NCBI GenBank assembly: GCA_023653785.1
Contig: JAMKCH010012605.1
Location: forward strand, 1 to 64,000
Source of the DNA: Ophioderma brevispina
Lineage: Eukaryota; Echinodermata; Ophiuroidea; Amphilepidida; Ophiodermatidae
Reading direction: 5' to 3'
DNA length: 64,000 bases
This document shows positions 48,125-58,026 of this stretch, one piece after another (positions within the stretch are counted from its first letter, which is position 1; each line of letters starts with the position of its first letter). A program made the position numbers and the translations under genes. The notes beneath the pieces are model-generated. The model saw only the letters and a program-made list of their open reading frames with translations, was not told where the DNA came from and ran no database searches.

Positions 48125-49440
48125 CTATTCAAAACATTCCCTTAATTTCATAGCATGATACACATATTGCATGAGATTCTTAATTATCTGGTCATTTTCT
48201 GATTTCATTAGACTGACAAATTTACCATAAGATGGGTTTGTTCTAAAAAAAGATGGGATATACTTTGTTCTTAGTTCATGGAAAAAATTACATAATATTT
48301 GGTATTCATCTTCACATCCGTCAAAGCAAAGATAACAAAACCTTTCACTTGCATCTATGTTATATCTTCTACCCCTTTCAATTTCAAGTACATGGTCTGA
48401 ACATCGCAACTTTGGAAGGTATCTCCTTTGACTATAGTTGACACTAAGTAAATACTTTTCAGGGTTCAATAGACTTCTAAATTCACGATAGGTTCGTAGT
48501 TTGTCCTGCGTACATATATCGGCATACCATTCTTGTTGAGAAATATCTCTTATTCTCTGTTTTATTCTTTCAATGAATAATACTACATTACCCACACCTT
48601 GGTTAAACCATGCATGTCCAAATCCATACGAGAATAAAAGGGATTTTACATGTGTAGCCCAGGTAACTTTACCAATTTCATCTAACTGAACCAGCATCAG
48701 ATAACTTTTCTTTGGATACCTGAAGTTTTCCATGCATAAAAGTCTGAGCCAATATTTAATACAGCGAACCATCTGAAACGTAACAATAGGATACCTCCCA
48801 CACTCACCCAACACTGCATTATTTGTTGTTCTCTGCGAAACACCAAGGAACTGTTTACAGGCTTTATATTGAACTTTTTCTATACATTCATCACGTTTGA
48901 AGCCTATTACCTCAGAGCCATAAAGTAATATTGGTAGAATAACGGCATCAAAAATCTTAAAATATATTTCATAAGGCATACCAGTGTTCATCATGGCTTG
49001 TTTAAGAATATTAAGTACCTTAGTTGCTTGCTCTGCAAGTGTATTTGCTGCCTTGCCCCAACAGTTGCCAGTTGACAAAATAAGCCCTAAATATTTATAT
49101 CAGGAGGTAACTTCTAGTTGTTGACCATCATAAAACCATTTTTCATGTTTGCTAAGAAATACGAAATACCATGACCTTAGTTTTACTTGTGTTAACTCTC
49201 ATGCCCCAATCATTGCAAAAACTCAAAAGCGTATCAATAGTATCTGCAATTATTACAATATCATCAGCGTAAAAAAGAGACGTAATTTCGGTAATATCGG
49301 GCAAAAGTTGCAATCCATGAACCTCGTTTGAGTCAATGAGATCTGAGAGAGCGCTGATAAAAATTGCAAATTTAAGTGGGCTAAGTAAACAACCCTGTCT
49401 TAGCCCAATTGGGACATTCAAAAAACCCAGAATAAATTTA
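48125..49440 (-). pseudogene. LINE reverse transcriptase C-terminal half and tail domain
   Basis: On the minus strand, 49440-49152 encodes VPIGLRQGCLLSPL (RT motif B), then SLFYADDIVIIA (catalytic YADD) and WGMRVNTSKTKVMVF. A one-base shift and one stop near 49098 separate it from a 317-codon open frame (49078-48125). That frame starts after YKYLG, contains YGSEVIGF, and ends with a cysteine/histidine knuckle (CYLCFDGCEDEYQ...NFFHELR) common at the end of such LINE proteins. 47791-48124 is the 3' untranslated part. It is the longest open frame in the window, so this element is relatively young. Clade not assigned. Confidence 0.9.
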
Positions 49441-50660
49441 CCGAATCAACGACATTTTTATCGTCTTCTCGTTTAACTTCGTAGGAGCGTACATTTTACC
49501 AGTTAAACCCACTAGTTAAGGTTTCGCAATAGTTATCCTAGGTCACTATTCAAAAGTTGGGCGAAATCACCAAATAAGCAATAACACTTCCCCCTTAATT
49601 TTGACCTTATTGAGTTGAATAATGCTATGAAGTGTGAAAATATTCTCCAAGGTATTGCTATCCTTTCCGAAAATCCCAGCTGGGTTTCTGGAATTTACAG
49701 ATCATTGCCCAAAAATGTGAGTTGGAGGTAAGACATTAGATGAATGTTCAGCTTTGATTGTTGTCGGACCAAATGTGACAAAAAAGATTGTAGGGTGAAA
49801 ACAGTCCAAAATCTGATTACTTAAATGTTCTAAGGGTTAAAATGTCATGTATTTCACGATTTGGCCTTAAAACCCCATAGTTTTCACGATTTGAGGAAAA
49901 TGCAGTTTTTGGCCAATTTTAGCCAAAATGGCCGTTTTCGGGAACAAAATTGTGACTGCTACTTTCCTGTGAGTGTCTAACATGAAAACTACCTCGTAGT
50001 GACTAATTCGTTATGACATCACTGTTCAGGGGTACATTTGTAATTTCAAATCATAAATGGGATTCAATCTCTTTCTTTTTTTTGTAACAGGTTTAGAAAG
50101 TCGGGCGGGTCAGGGTGACAATTGATTTGGAAAAAAAATGCAATTTCGCCCCAATTTGTGAGAAAAGGCCATAACTCCTCAATGGTATGAGCGATGGCGA
50201 TTGTTCTTGTTCTTTTTGTTCAGTAGTTCCAAGCTTAAATAGTGATAATCACATGATAAGTTGAATGTAATGGACAAAAAACTTAAGTAGTAATATGGTA
50301 CCCTACCCTAACATTTCGGGGGTGTGAATCTGTGAAAAAATAAAGGGGCCTTCGCAAAAACAAATAAGTCCTGAAAAAATGTGAGGTTAAAGCTAACAAT
50401 ATAACAACTTGCGATAGCCAAGACCTCCACCTCTAGAGCAAGTTATATTTGTTTAGCCCGAGAGTCCCAGTTGAAGGACTTAATTTTTTTGCGACCGATT
50501 TTTGCTCAAATTTGAGGACTTCGGGCAGAGGAATCTGCTGTACAGGGCGATGGGAACAACATGTCAAGTTAATATTCTGATTTTTATTCAGACAGTTTCT
50601 ACACAAAATTTCACCCTAGGAAAATGGTTATTTTTTAAGTAGTATCTTTCCCTTTAAGTG
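49441..50660. other. Unidentified 1.2 kb interrupting the LINE
   Basis: Lies where about 400 bases of RT coding sequence (between the NYRP block and motif B) should be. Contains two CACGATTTG(G/A) phrases, AAAATGGCCGTTTT, and ends near CCTTTAAG. No coding motif or terminal repeat recognised. Confidence 0.4.
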
Positions 50661-51075
50661 TCCACATTCTGTCTACCAAACGTAAGTCAAAGATTGAACG
50701 CTGTATATGCAAAAATTTGTATAGAAACCATTCAACAACGTGATGGGTCTGTAATTTGCCTGGTTATTTCGATCACCTAGGAATTGGGACAATGACCCAT
50801 TTACCCAAGCATTCGGAAAAATCGCCTCTCCAAACAATAAGTAAAGATACAAATTTTTTGAGAATAGGGAAGAAGAGTTGATCATGCATTTGGTAGAACT
50901 CGACTGGGATACCGTCCGACCTGGGGATTTACCCAGGCCATTTTACATTGATGGGATAGCTGACTTGATCTCTTCTTGTGTAATAGGTATATTTAAATTC
51001 CTCATAGGCCACTGTGATCTTCCTCACGTGGCAGCTGATTAAGGTTATCAGCTGGTTGACCTAACATAAAACTTT
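50661..51075 (-). pseudogene. LINE fragment: start of RT domain
   Basis: Minus strand: ITQEEIKSAI-like text near 50990-50950, a KNGLG(K)SPG(R)T piece near 50930, then the frame 50885-50673 with LFSKNLYLYLLFGEAIFPNAW and NNQANYRPITLLN. This is the block that precedes the catalytic motifs in CR1/RTE-like reverse transcriptases. It has the same orientation as 48125-49440 and is probably the same insertion, with the middle of the RT replaced. Confidence 0.8.
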
Positions 51076-51740
51076 CAGTGAAGTATAAACCAGTCCTCAT
51101 AGTAAACCATGTTTACACCTCACATGAGTTAGAACTTTTCCATAACCTGTTTCAATCGACAAACTGTTCTGGATGTTTTTCTAGGCCACCCACAAGATCC
51201 CATTTGGATTTTTCATGGATGATTTTTTCTTATTCCTACATGGACTTTATTACATTAACAATAATTATCCATGGTACGGCACTATTATTTCTCGCCGAAA
51301 AAGAGTATAAAGGTTTGAACCTCATTCTATAACACTCGCATCAACCACAGGATTTTGTGAATGACAATTTGTATTTTCATTCAATAACCTATGGACTCCA
51401 GTGGATTGGAGGGCTTGTGGAACAATCAGTGCATATTTATATCATGTTTACCATGCCATGCTCCTGTGATAGGTTCTTTAAACCAATCACTCTGAATATT
51501 TTCACCAAAGGTACTTGAACCGCTGGTTGACCATTTGTGCCGTTTTTGTAGTATTCATTTACCTGGTTGATCCCACATTTTTGAGAAAATCACTTATTAC
51601 ACGATTACTTTTTAATGACAGAAGTGGCATATGACTAGATTCTGTTTTTATCCCTGGCTGAAAAGCAGGAAGAAGGGGGATTATGTATCAGTCAAGGCGG
51701 CGTCGGCGTCAACACAATCTTGTGAACGCGATGATAACAA

Positions 51741-52036
51741 GGCGACCCCTAAGGGTGATGGTGATGTAACTTGTGGGGTGGGATCGGACTGCAATGCCTT
51801 CATCTGATTAGATTCTAGTGCTTCTGGCATATGCTAAGATAGGTACAGCGTAATTGCATACTTAATGAGTTAATTTGGGGGTATTTTTAGGAGGACCATA
51901 AGGGTTATGGTGATGTACCTTAATGGGTGGGATCGGACTGCAATGCCTTTCATCTGATTAGTTTATGGGCATGGCATATGCCTAATTAGGTACCTTAATT
52001 GGCATAAATTAATGAGTTAATTTGGGGTATTTTTGC
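51741..52036. repeat. Tandem pair of ~147-bp units
   Basis: GGGTGGGATCGGACTGCAAT, then CATCTGATTAG and TTAATGAGTTAATTTGGGG occur in both units (51741-51889 and 51890-52036). Lies just before the G-rich minisatellite. Confidence 0.75.
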
Positions 52037-52157
52037 CCCAAAAGCTTGTGAACAAAACTATCTGAAGATCCATAAGTCCAATTTAATGAAACTTGATGGA
52101 GAGGTGGGGAATCATGTACTATCTGCGCTGATTGGTTAAGGTGTGTGTCGGCGTTTT

Positions 52158-52470
52158 TAAAGGGGGTGGTCCGGGTTTAAGGGAGGGGGTCCGGGGTTAA
52201 GGGGTCGGTTGTTGGCTTTTAAGGGGGTTTGTCAGGGTTTAAGGGGGGTGGTCAGCTTTAAGGGGGTGGTGGGTTAAGGGGGTTGTTGGGTTTTAGGTGG
52301 GTTGTCTGGTTTTAAAGGGGTTGTCGGGTTTTAAGGGGGGGTTTGTCTGGCTTAAGGGGGCTTTTGTGTTTAAGGTGGGTTGTCCGGGGGTAAAGGGGGT
52401 GTCCGGGTTTTAGGGGGAGGTGTGGGGAATGGGGATTTTGGTTTAAGGGGGTTTAAGGGGTTTTTGGTGT
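52158..52470. repeat. G-rich minisatellite, ~19-bp GGGTTTAAGGGGGTTGTCC units
   Basis: About 14 irregular units of the form GGGTTTAAGGGGGTNGTCC. Runs of four to six G on the + strand recur every 10-20 bases, which could form quadruplexes. It is near the 5' end of the LINE insertion (minus strand reading C-rich). Confidence 0.8.
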
Positions 52471-52661
52471 TTGGTTTTGTAAAAAAAACAATTGGTAAAC
52501 CGCCTCCTGCCAGGGGGATTTAGCGGTTCGAGAACCGCGACGTGTTATTTTTAAGTTGTTGGGTTGTTTTAATGGCAGGAAGGAGTTGTACATTTGAATT
52601 ATGAGTCATAGACTAAATGTTCCGATCTAAAAAGAAAACTTGACCACATTTTACCCCCTAG

Positions 52662-52804
52662 GATCTTTCATCAGTACGTTATATCAGCCCATCCAGCCAC
52701 CATTGCCACAGAAACTGCAAATGTGATCCAGGGTCTGATGGACATTGGCCTACTCAACATTTACGCAACATGTGGAGTCTGCCAACAAAGTGATAAAGAA
52801 AGGA
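52662..52804 (+). CDS. GTPBP6: GTPBP6 exon: G4 region
   Basis: After the acceptor TTTTACCCCCTAG it reads, with one extra base, an I.HVRD-like piece and then AHPATIATETANVIQGLMDI. This matches the segment between G3 and G4 in GTPBP6 (HVRDVSHPE followed by a helix ending in GL). Three single-base indels further on, the end reads VEVCNKVDKER in pieces, containing the NKxD G4 motif that recognises guanine. A donor GTAGGT follows at 52805. It lies 72 bases past the second copy of the 31-base repeat that borders the LINE, so the insertion is intronic. Confidence 0.82.
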
Positions 52805-53134
52805 GTAGGTATATTAGGAAATGTATTGTTGTTATATGCATAGGTTGACATGACTACAATATTAAACCCACAATCAGTCATTTCAAAATGTGATTGTATA
52901 TGATTCTGCTTTGATATAGAGTTAGGATGTGTGCGTGTGTGTGAAAACAGGACAATTAAAACCACTGATGTGGCTTTTTGAGAAGATCTTTGTTTTAAAG
53001 GGACAGCGGCAATTTGCTGATCTGAAACATAAAAAAGCATCAAAATGTATTTGGGTATTTTGTACTGCATAGATGTGCTTAACATAATGCCAAGTGGGTG
53101 GCTTGAAATCCTTTACTCAAAGGCAAGGGCATTC

Positions 53135-53397
53135 CAGGGGCGAATCAGGATTTCTCAATAGAGGGGGCGCCAAAATTTGTTCCCATCGGTACGGAATCTG
53201 AAGGGGGGGAAGTAGCAAGTTACACCGCATCGGTCGATAAGGGGTCCGGGCGCCCTGCTATACCGTCATTCTTCAACACCTACAGGGCGCCGGTGCCGTT
53301 TAAAAAAGGGCATTTTCCATACATCTATAAATGCGCCGGGGCCCCTATGCGGGTAAGGCGCCCTCTTGGTCAAGGGTTTGCCCCCACATCCGCCCTG
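53135..53397. repeat. hAT-type MITE (CAGGGGCGAATCAGG ends)
   Basis: The left end CAGGGGCGAATCAGGATTTC and right end CCCCCACATCCGCCCTG are inverted versions of a CAGGG(G)CGGAT terminus. The interior is GC-rich with GGCGCC and GGGCGCC motifs. Same family type as 28120-28286. Lies in a GTPBP6 intron. Target duplication not found. Confidence 0.55.
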
Positions 53398-54423
53398 GAT
53401 CTGTAATTTCTATACATTGCGTATCAAAATTCTGACTTGAGACTAAAAACGCCTTTACCATGTGAAGATCCCAGATTATAAGCGGATATTGTATTTTTTT
53501 TTCTGCAACAATGAATGTACAGTTTGGTTACAAACACCAAATATTATTAATTTTGTTGTTTTAATGTGTGAGCTAAAAATATGATTTTAGGGCTGTTTGT
53601 GAATTTGAGTCCATCGCGGTAGTTATTGGCGGGAGCGGTACTTGGTTATGACAATTTCCGACAACTTCTTGGTTGTTTTTGTCCTAATTAAAGTAGGTTA
53701 TCTGGAATCTACATTATATTTCTTGATATGTATAAGCTAAAATGCATTTACACATTTTTTTATTCTGTCGCATTATCGCTGTTCTTAACAGGCTAGCTCT
53801 GGTTGGTAATGCCAGAGTAATGTTAAACCTAACCATAGACTGAATCACTCTTAACGCAAAACCCTTAAAGGGGGATGACCGATTTGAGAGAAAAACCAAG
53901 AACAATTGTTCCATCTTACTCAATGGAGTAAAGGAATATCCAGCCTCTTGGCAGAAATCTAAACAGAAAAGAAAAGAAAGGTGTTGTGTGTGGAGCATAA
54001 CCTATTCTGCCAGTTGCAGAGCCAAACTCATATTTTGGGATCTGTATTTTTCACGGAAAGCTAAATGTAAAATTAACATTTAGTAAAAGCAACATACATT
54101 GGTGATATGTCAATGAAAGAATTATAATCATTGGGTTAGACGCCAATGCGTAGTTTATATTGTGAAATTATCTGAGCGCAATGGCAAGCTTGCATACCAG
54201 GATAATTTGTGAATTAAGTGCCATGAAAGTTTTTCTGCCCAACTCAATTCTCCTTTCCTTGTTCAAGCGTTCCACACAAAATAAACCTGCTTTTGTGAAA
54301 TGTGAAGTTTTTCTTTTGTGTATACTTCCATGTAAGGAAGCCTAACATAATTGAACGGACATTTGTATCTTTGAGACGGCCACTTTCGTCTTTTTTTGTC
54401 AATTCTTAGACGCTTCCTTCATA
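53398..54423. other. Intron sequence, nothing recognised
   Basis: AT-rich GTPBP6 intron without a conserved exon, RNA gene or repeat shared with the window. A 94-codon minus-strand frame at 53714-53998 matches nothing I know. Confidence 0.5.
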
Positions 54424-54959
54424 TTAAAGAGACCTGGCATCATTTGAAAACAATAGTGAGCCCTCAGGATTTTTGATGAAATTAATTATTTTTGCATGGT
54501 TGTAAAGCTTTGTATACAATGCCTCATTCTGAAATGTAAGACCAAATCAGCACCCTATGGGTAAACAGAATGATTTTATAATTAATTGTCGCCGGTCGAA
54601 TTGATGGAGAAGACGACGGACAAATAGCGTTTACACAAGAAAACACCGCCGGAGCCTGATTCCCATCATGGCACGAATTCTGTTTTTGGGGGGGGGGGGG
54701 GAACCTGGTTTGGTGGTTTTAATATTCACAAGTAAAAGTCTATGTATTCATGTAAGATGAAATAAACATTATTTGTGATTAACACGATTAAAGTTACGAA
54801 TTACGGCAATTACCTGGATTGTCTTTAGCCTATAATTAATGTCCCTTGGGTATGTATGTAAAATATATCTCATTCTTCCAATGTATGGCCTAGCCCATCA
54901 TTTGCGATCAAATTGACGAAATTGCGTTATTTGGTGAAAAATGTGACAGTGCCGCTTAA
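54424..54959 (+). repeat. TTAA-flanked MITE, copy B
   Basis: Starts TTAAAGAGACCTGGC and ends GACAGTGCCGCTTAA. Same interior order as copy A (3125-3610), diverged by substitutions and an inserted G run near 54690. Its right TTAA is also the left TTAA of copy C. Confidence 0.75.
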
Positions 54960-55504
54960 AGAGACACTGGCAACATTGAAAAAATAGTGCGCCCTCAAGA
55001 TTTTTCACAATCAATATATGCATGTTGTAACGCTGTGTTATATAATTTAGCCCTCCCTGAACTGATTTAAGACCAAAAACACGCATCCTTATGGGTAACA
55101 AACCAATTTATACTTAATGTCGCCGGAGACATTAATTCAGCTGACAATAGAAATGGGTTTTTTAACACAAGAGAAAACGCCAGCCGTATGCGTGTTTCCC
55201 AGGGCATGCACCTGTTTGACCGGTCTGTGACCTTTGTGGTTTTAATATCCCTGAGTAACGAGTCTGAGCTATTCATGAATATACCATTTGTGATTAAAGG
55301 TATGTTTTTAAAACCTAAAAGTTAGCTAAAATTACCTGGATGGCTAACCTCTTATTAACGTCCCTATCTGTTTGCGTATGTTATTTTTCTGGTAAAAATA
55401 TATCTCTATTCTTCCAATGGCCTAAACTACGGGCCTTAAACTATCATTTGAGAGCAAATTGAAGAAAGGTCAATTTTGTGAAAATGTGCCAGTGGGCCGC
55501 TTTA
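54956..55504 (+). repeat. TTAA-flanked MITE, copy C
   Basis: Starts TTAAAGAGACACTGGC and ends GTGCCAGTGGGCCGCTTTA. Collinear with copy A, including GTCGCCGG(A/C)GAC, CTGTTTGACCGGTCTGTGAC, TTTGTGGTTTTA and TGAGAGCAAATTGAAGAAA. Directly abuts copy B. Confidence 0.75.
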
Positions 55505-56168
55505 GTATTCATGCAAATTGTCAAGTATTTTGAATGTGTTCGGAAAATCTCTGATTAGTGCCTTTAAATAGGGGACAACCAACCTTTGTGCACACATTTG
55601 AATGGCATTTGCATAGAAATGGAAACTTTAGTAGTGCCCCACAAGGTACCCTCAACAAGTGGGGTCAAAGGGTCAACTAGGGTCATTAGCAGCAGCGGTT
55701 AACAAGGGTCACTTGTCAAAGGGGGGAAATTCCCGGTTTTGAGGCAAGATTTTCCCACTGGAGGTGGTTTTTTGAGACAGGATTTTCCTGGTTGGAGGTT
55801 AAAAATTCATCACTGGGAGAGGCAACTAAAAGGGTTGATTTAGTATGATTTCAGCTTTATTCCCGGTCAAAGTTCTATGGGGTGGCAACCTGCGCCCCCT
55901 GCCTGTTACGCCTCTGATTTAGAGGGTCAAGCCCAAAACTGGTCAGATTTCTCCAAATGCTTGGCATTTGCACGTGTTGCTCAATTTTCATGACACTCGG
56001 ATACCATGGTTTTTGGGTAGTATCACATATGTTGATGACCTCATGGGACTTTTGTCCCCATTCACCAACCACGACGGCAGATGACACATGCGTTCGGTGA
56101 ATGCTGTATTTTTTTCTTTTGAAGTGCACAAAGTAAAGTAGCCTACAATTAATATTTTGTGATTTTAG
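55505..56168. other. Intron sequence with GGGTCAA/GGTT motifs
   Basis: GTPBP6 intron. At 55660-55830 short imperfect repeats of GGGTCA and TTTTCC(C/T)x(C/G)TGGAGG-like text occur. No gene recognised on either strand; the 135-codon minus-strand frame at 55875-56282 overlaps a real exon antisense and is not credible. Confidence 0.5.
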
Positions 56169-56327
56169 CACACCTTTGGAAGATCTTGATGCCCATGGCA
56201 TAGTTGTGTCAGCAACAAATGGGACTGGACTTGACCAACTCCAACAGTATTTGGAAAAGAAGATTCTGAAAGTCACTAACACAATGATTTGTCAGTTGAA
56301 GATTCCTCTTAATGGGGAACAGTTGAG
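56169..56327 (+). CDS. GTPBP6: GTPBP6 exon: G5 region and C-terminal start
   Basis: After the acceptor GATTTTAG the open frame reads PLEDLDAHGIVVSATNGTGL, containing VVSATNG, the G5 (SA[LK]xGxG) motif of HflX-type GTPases, and then DQLQQYLEKKILKVTNT and QLKIPLNGEQLR. The donor GTAGGT follows at 56328. This exon is intact. It splices in phase to the last exon, giving an R codon across the junction and then WLYNEATVQ. Confidence 0.9.
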
Positions 56328-57687
56328 GTAGGTGTATCAATGATTGATTGGTTAAAGGTGCAACAAGCGATTTCAAGTCCATATTTTCTGTGATATGTAG
56401 TGATTTCATATAGATTAGACATGCAATAGATTCCCTACCCTTTATTTTGCTACAGAAATAACTTAAAATGAAAACAAAGGATGATTTGTACATGTATATG
56501 TTTATATTTCAATAGAAAACATAGGGTGAATTTTGTATTTGCTCCTGTAGGAAATTAGAAATTTCACAATTTTGGTTCCAAAGAAACAGTTCTCAGCTTA
56601 ATCCTTTCAAATGGGGATATTTTTGACAGAAAGCTTTTACACCATTGCAAAAATCAGAATTTTCATATTTTTTAGGGATGCCTGTTATTTGAAATCTCTT
56701 GTTGCACCTTTAATCAATTAATTCATTATTCCTAGTATGTTTAACTATTTCTTCTATTGATTAGTTAGTATTGTGTTAATAAATGTTGGAGTGTTGCATA
56801 TCATCATCATCATCATCAGGTATGTGTTAACTATAGTTAGCCATTTACTAATGCCTCAGGAAAATGTCTTTGTGTTTTATTCACTGAACTCAGTGCCAAC
56901 AACTCAGTTGCAACTAATTTCAGTGAGAATAATCTGAGGACGTATTTTTAGATGGATTGCAAAATCAGCTTCATTCACAAAAGTTATAATTAAAAGAGTC
57001 AACTTTTTTGCATGTCCAAAAACCCCACCCCAACACCCTACATGAGGTTTTGTGGTGACACAAGGGTTCAACAAGTTAAAGGTGCTTGTTCCGATCATCT
57101 TTGGGACCCCCCCCCCAATTTACACGGAAGTAGTATCAATTTTGATATCAGATGAAAGGCCATATTTTTCTCATTGTCATCTTGAAATTTCAGCTTTCAA
57201 ATTCATTTCTTTCCCAAGTTACAGAGAAAAAACTACTGTTTTAATGGTTAACTCTCTTCAAAGGTTGTTTCTCAGCCATGGGGACTCGTGGTGTAATGGT
57301 TATCACACTTGCCATGTATGCAGGTGACCTGGGTTCGATTCCAGGCGAGTACTCTTTTGAGGCTTTCTTCTACTCCGATCTTTCTTTCCATTTGACTTGT
57401 TCTTCTTTATAGACCTAACAGCCATTTAAAAATAATTTAAATGCGGTATGTGCATACCCTTTATATATCCCATGATGATGTTTGGTGCTGGATAGTTGCC
57501 ATCATGATATCAGCATGTTAATGGATACTAATAAGCTAATTTGCATATGAACAAACAAATATGCGTAGGCCACCTTATTCATAGATTCTTCTTGAAACAT
57601 TTTTCTTGTCTCTTCTGTCTTTGTGCTGTTACATTTTGATAGATGTGTTGAGTGTAACATGCTTTCTGATATCCTGTTTCATTGCAG
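56328..57687 (+). other. Last GTPBP6 intron, with tRNA-like gene
   Basis: Contains a small ATC microsatellite (about 56800-56818), a C run near 57107 and the tRNA-like gene at 57282-57353. Otherwise unremarkable. Confidence 0.6.
57282..57353 (+). tRNA. tRNA-like gene or pseudogene (anticodon uncertain)
   Basis: The A box TGGTGTAATGG and B box GGTTCGATTCC are both perfect, and TTTT follows within 5 bases. The acceptor GGACTCG pairs with CGAGTAC with one mismatch. The anticodon stem CTTGC pairs with GCAGG (one G-U), leaving the loop CATGTAT. The canonical anticodon position reads TGT (Thr), but position 33 is A in place of the near-universal T. The T stem needs one more C (TTCCAGG, expected TTCCCAGG). 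These flaws may be sequencing errors or mark a pseudogene or SINE head. It lies in the last GTPBP6 intron on the same strand. The D-arm resembles valine and glycine tRNAs, so amino acid identity is open. Confidence 0.6.
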
Positions 57688-57826
57688 GTGGTTGTACAAT
57701 GAGGCCACAGTCCAGCAGACACATACATTAGACAATGACACAGAAAGTCTACTGGTTGATGTTATTATGAGTGGTGTAGCTTTTGCCAAATTCAAAGCCA
57801 GATTTGGGGATCTGAGAGTTACATAA
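57688..57826 (+). CDS. GTPBP6: GTPBP6 last exon and stop codon
   Basis: After the acceptor TTTCATTGCAG the frame reads WLYNEATVQQTHTLDNDTES, then LLVDVIMSGVAFAKFKARFG and DLRVT, ending at TAA (57824-57826). WLYxEATVQ followed by a weakly conserved strand and a short xxYGKFxxxFG-type end is the C-terminal signature of GTPBP6. The exon is intact. The Tc1-type transposase relic lies 200 bases downstream on the opposite strand. No standard AATAAA is seen close to the stop; AATAAG occurs at about 57867. Confidence 0.9.
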
Positions 57827-58026
57827 TTAATGGAAACTCCAAGGAATGTAACTACACACACTACCAATAAGTATTGCACCATAGACGAATGCAATTTTAT
57901 AGAAAATATTTATTTGTGTTCATCACAACATTGAAACAAAGAAACAGTTATGCAAATAATGATGGTATCTGTATGAAATTGACTTTATGTTCCTGTACTC
58001 CATTCTTCAGATTGATGTTCACTATA

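Larger units (their letters stand above)
47760..52590 (-). mobile_element. LINE insertion flanked by a 31-base direct repeat
   Basis: GTTGGGTTGTTTTAATG plus xCAGGAAGGAGTT occurs at 47760-47790 and again at 52558-52588 with one mismatch. Everything between reads as one insertion in the GTPBP6 intron: LINE 3' sequence at the left, LINE coding pieces on the minus strand, and a minisatellite at the right (5') end. A long target duplication left by a LINE is a reasonable explanation. The 31-base length is above average, and the inside has been altered (see 49441-50660). Confidence 0.55.

Noticed and set aside
52158..52470. Interstitial telomeric repeat
   Set aside because: Units are ~19 bp with GGGTTTAAGGGGG, not tandem TTAGGG hexamers.
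55875..56282. 135-codon minus-strand ORF
   Set aside because: Lies antisense across the well-supported GTPBP6 exon at 56169-56327 and has no family match.
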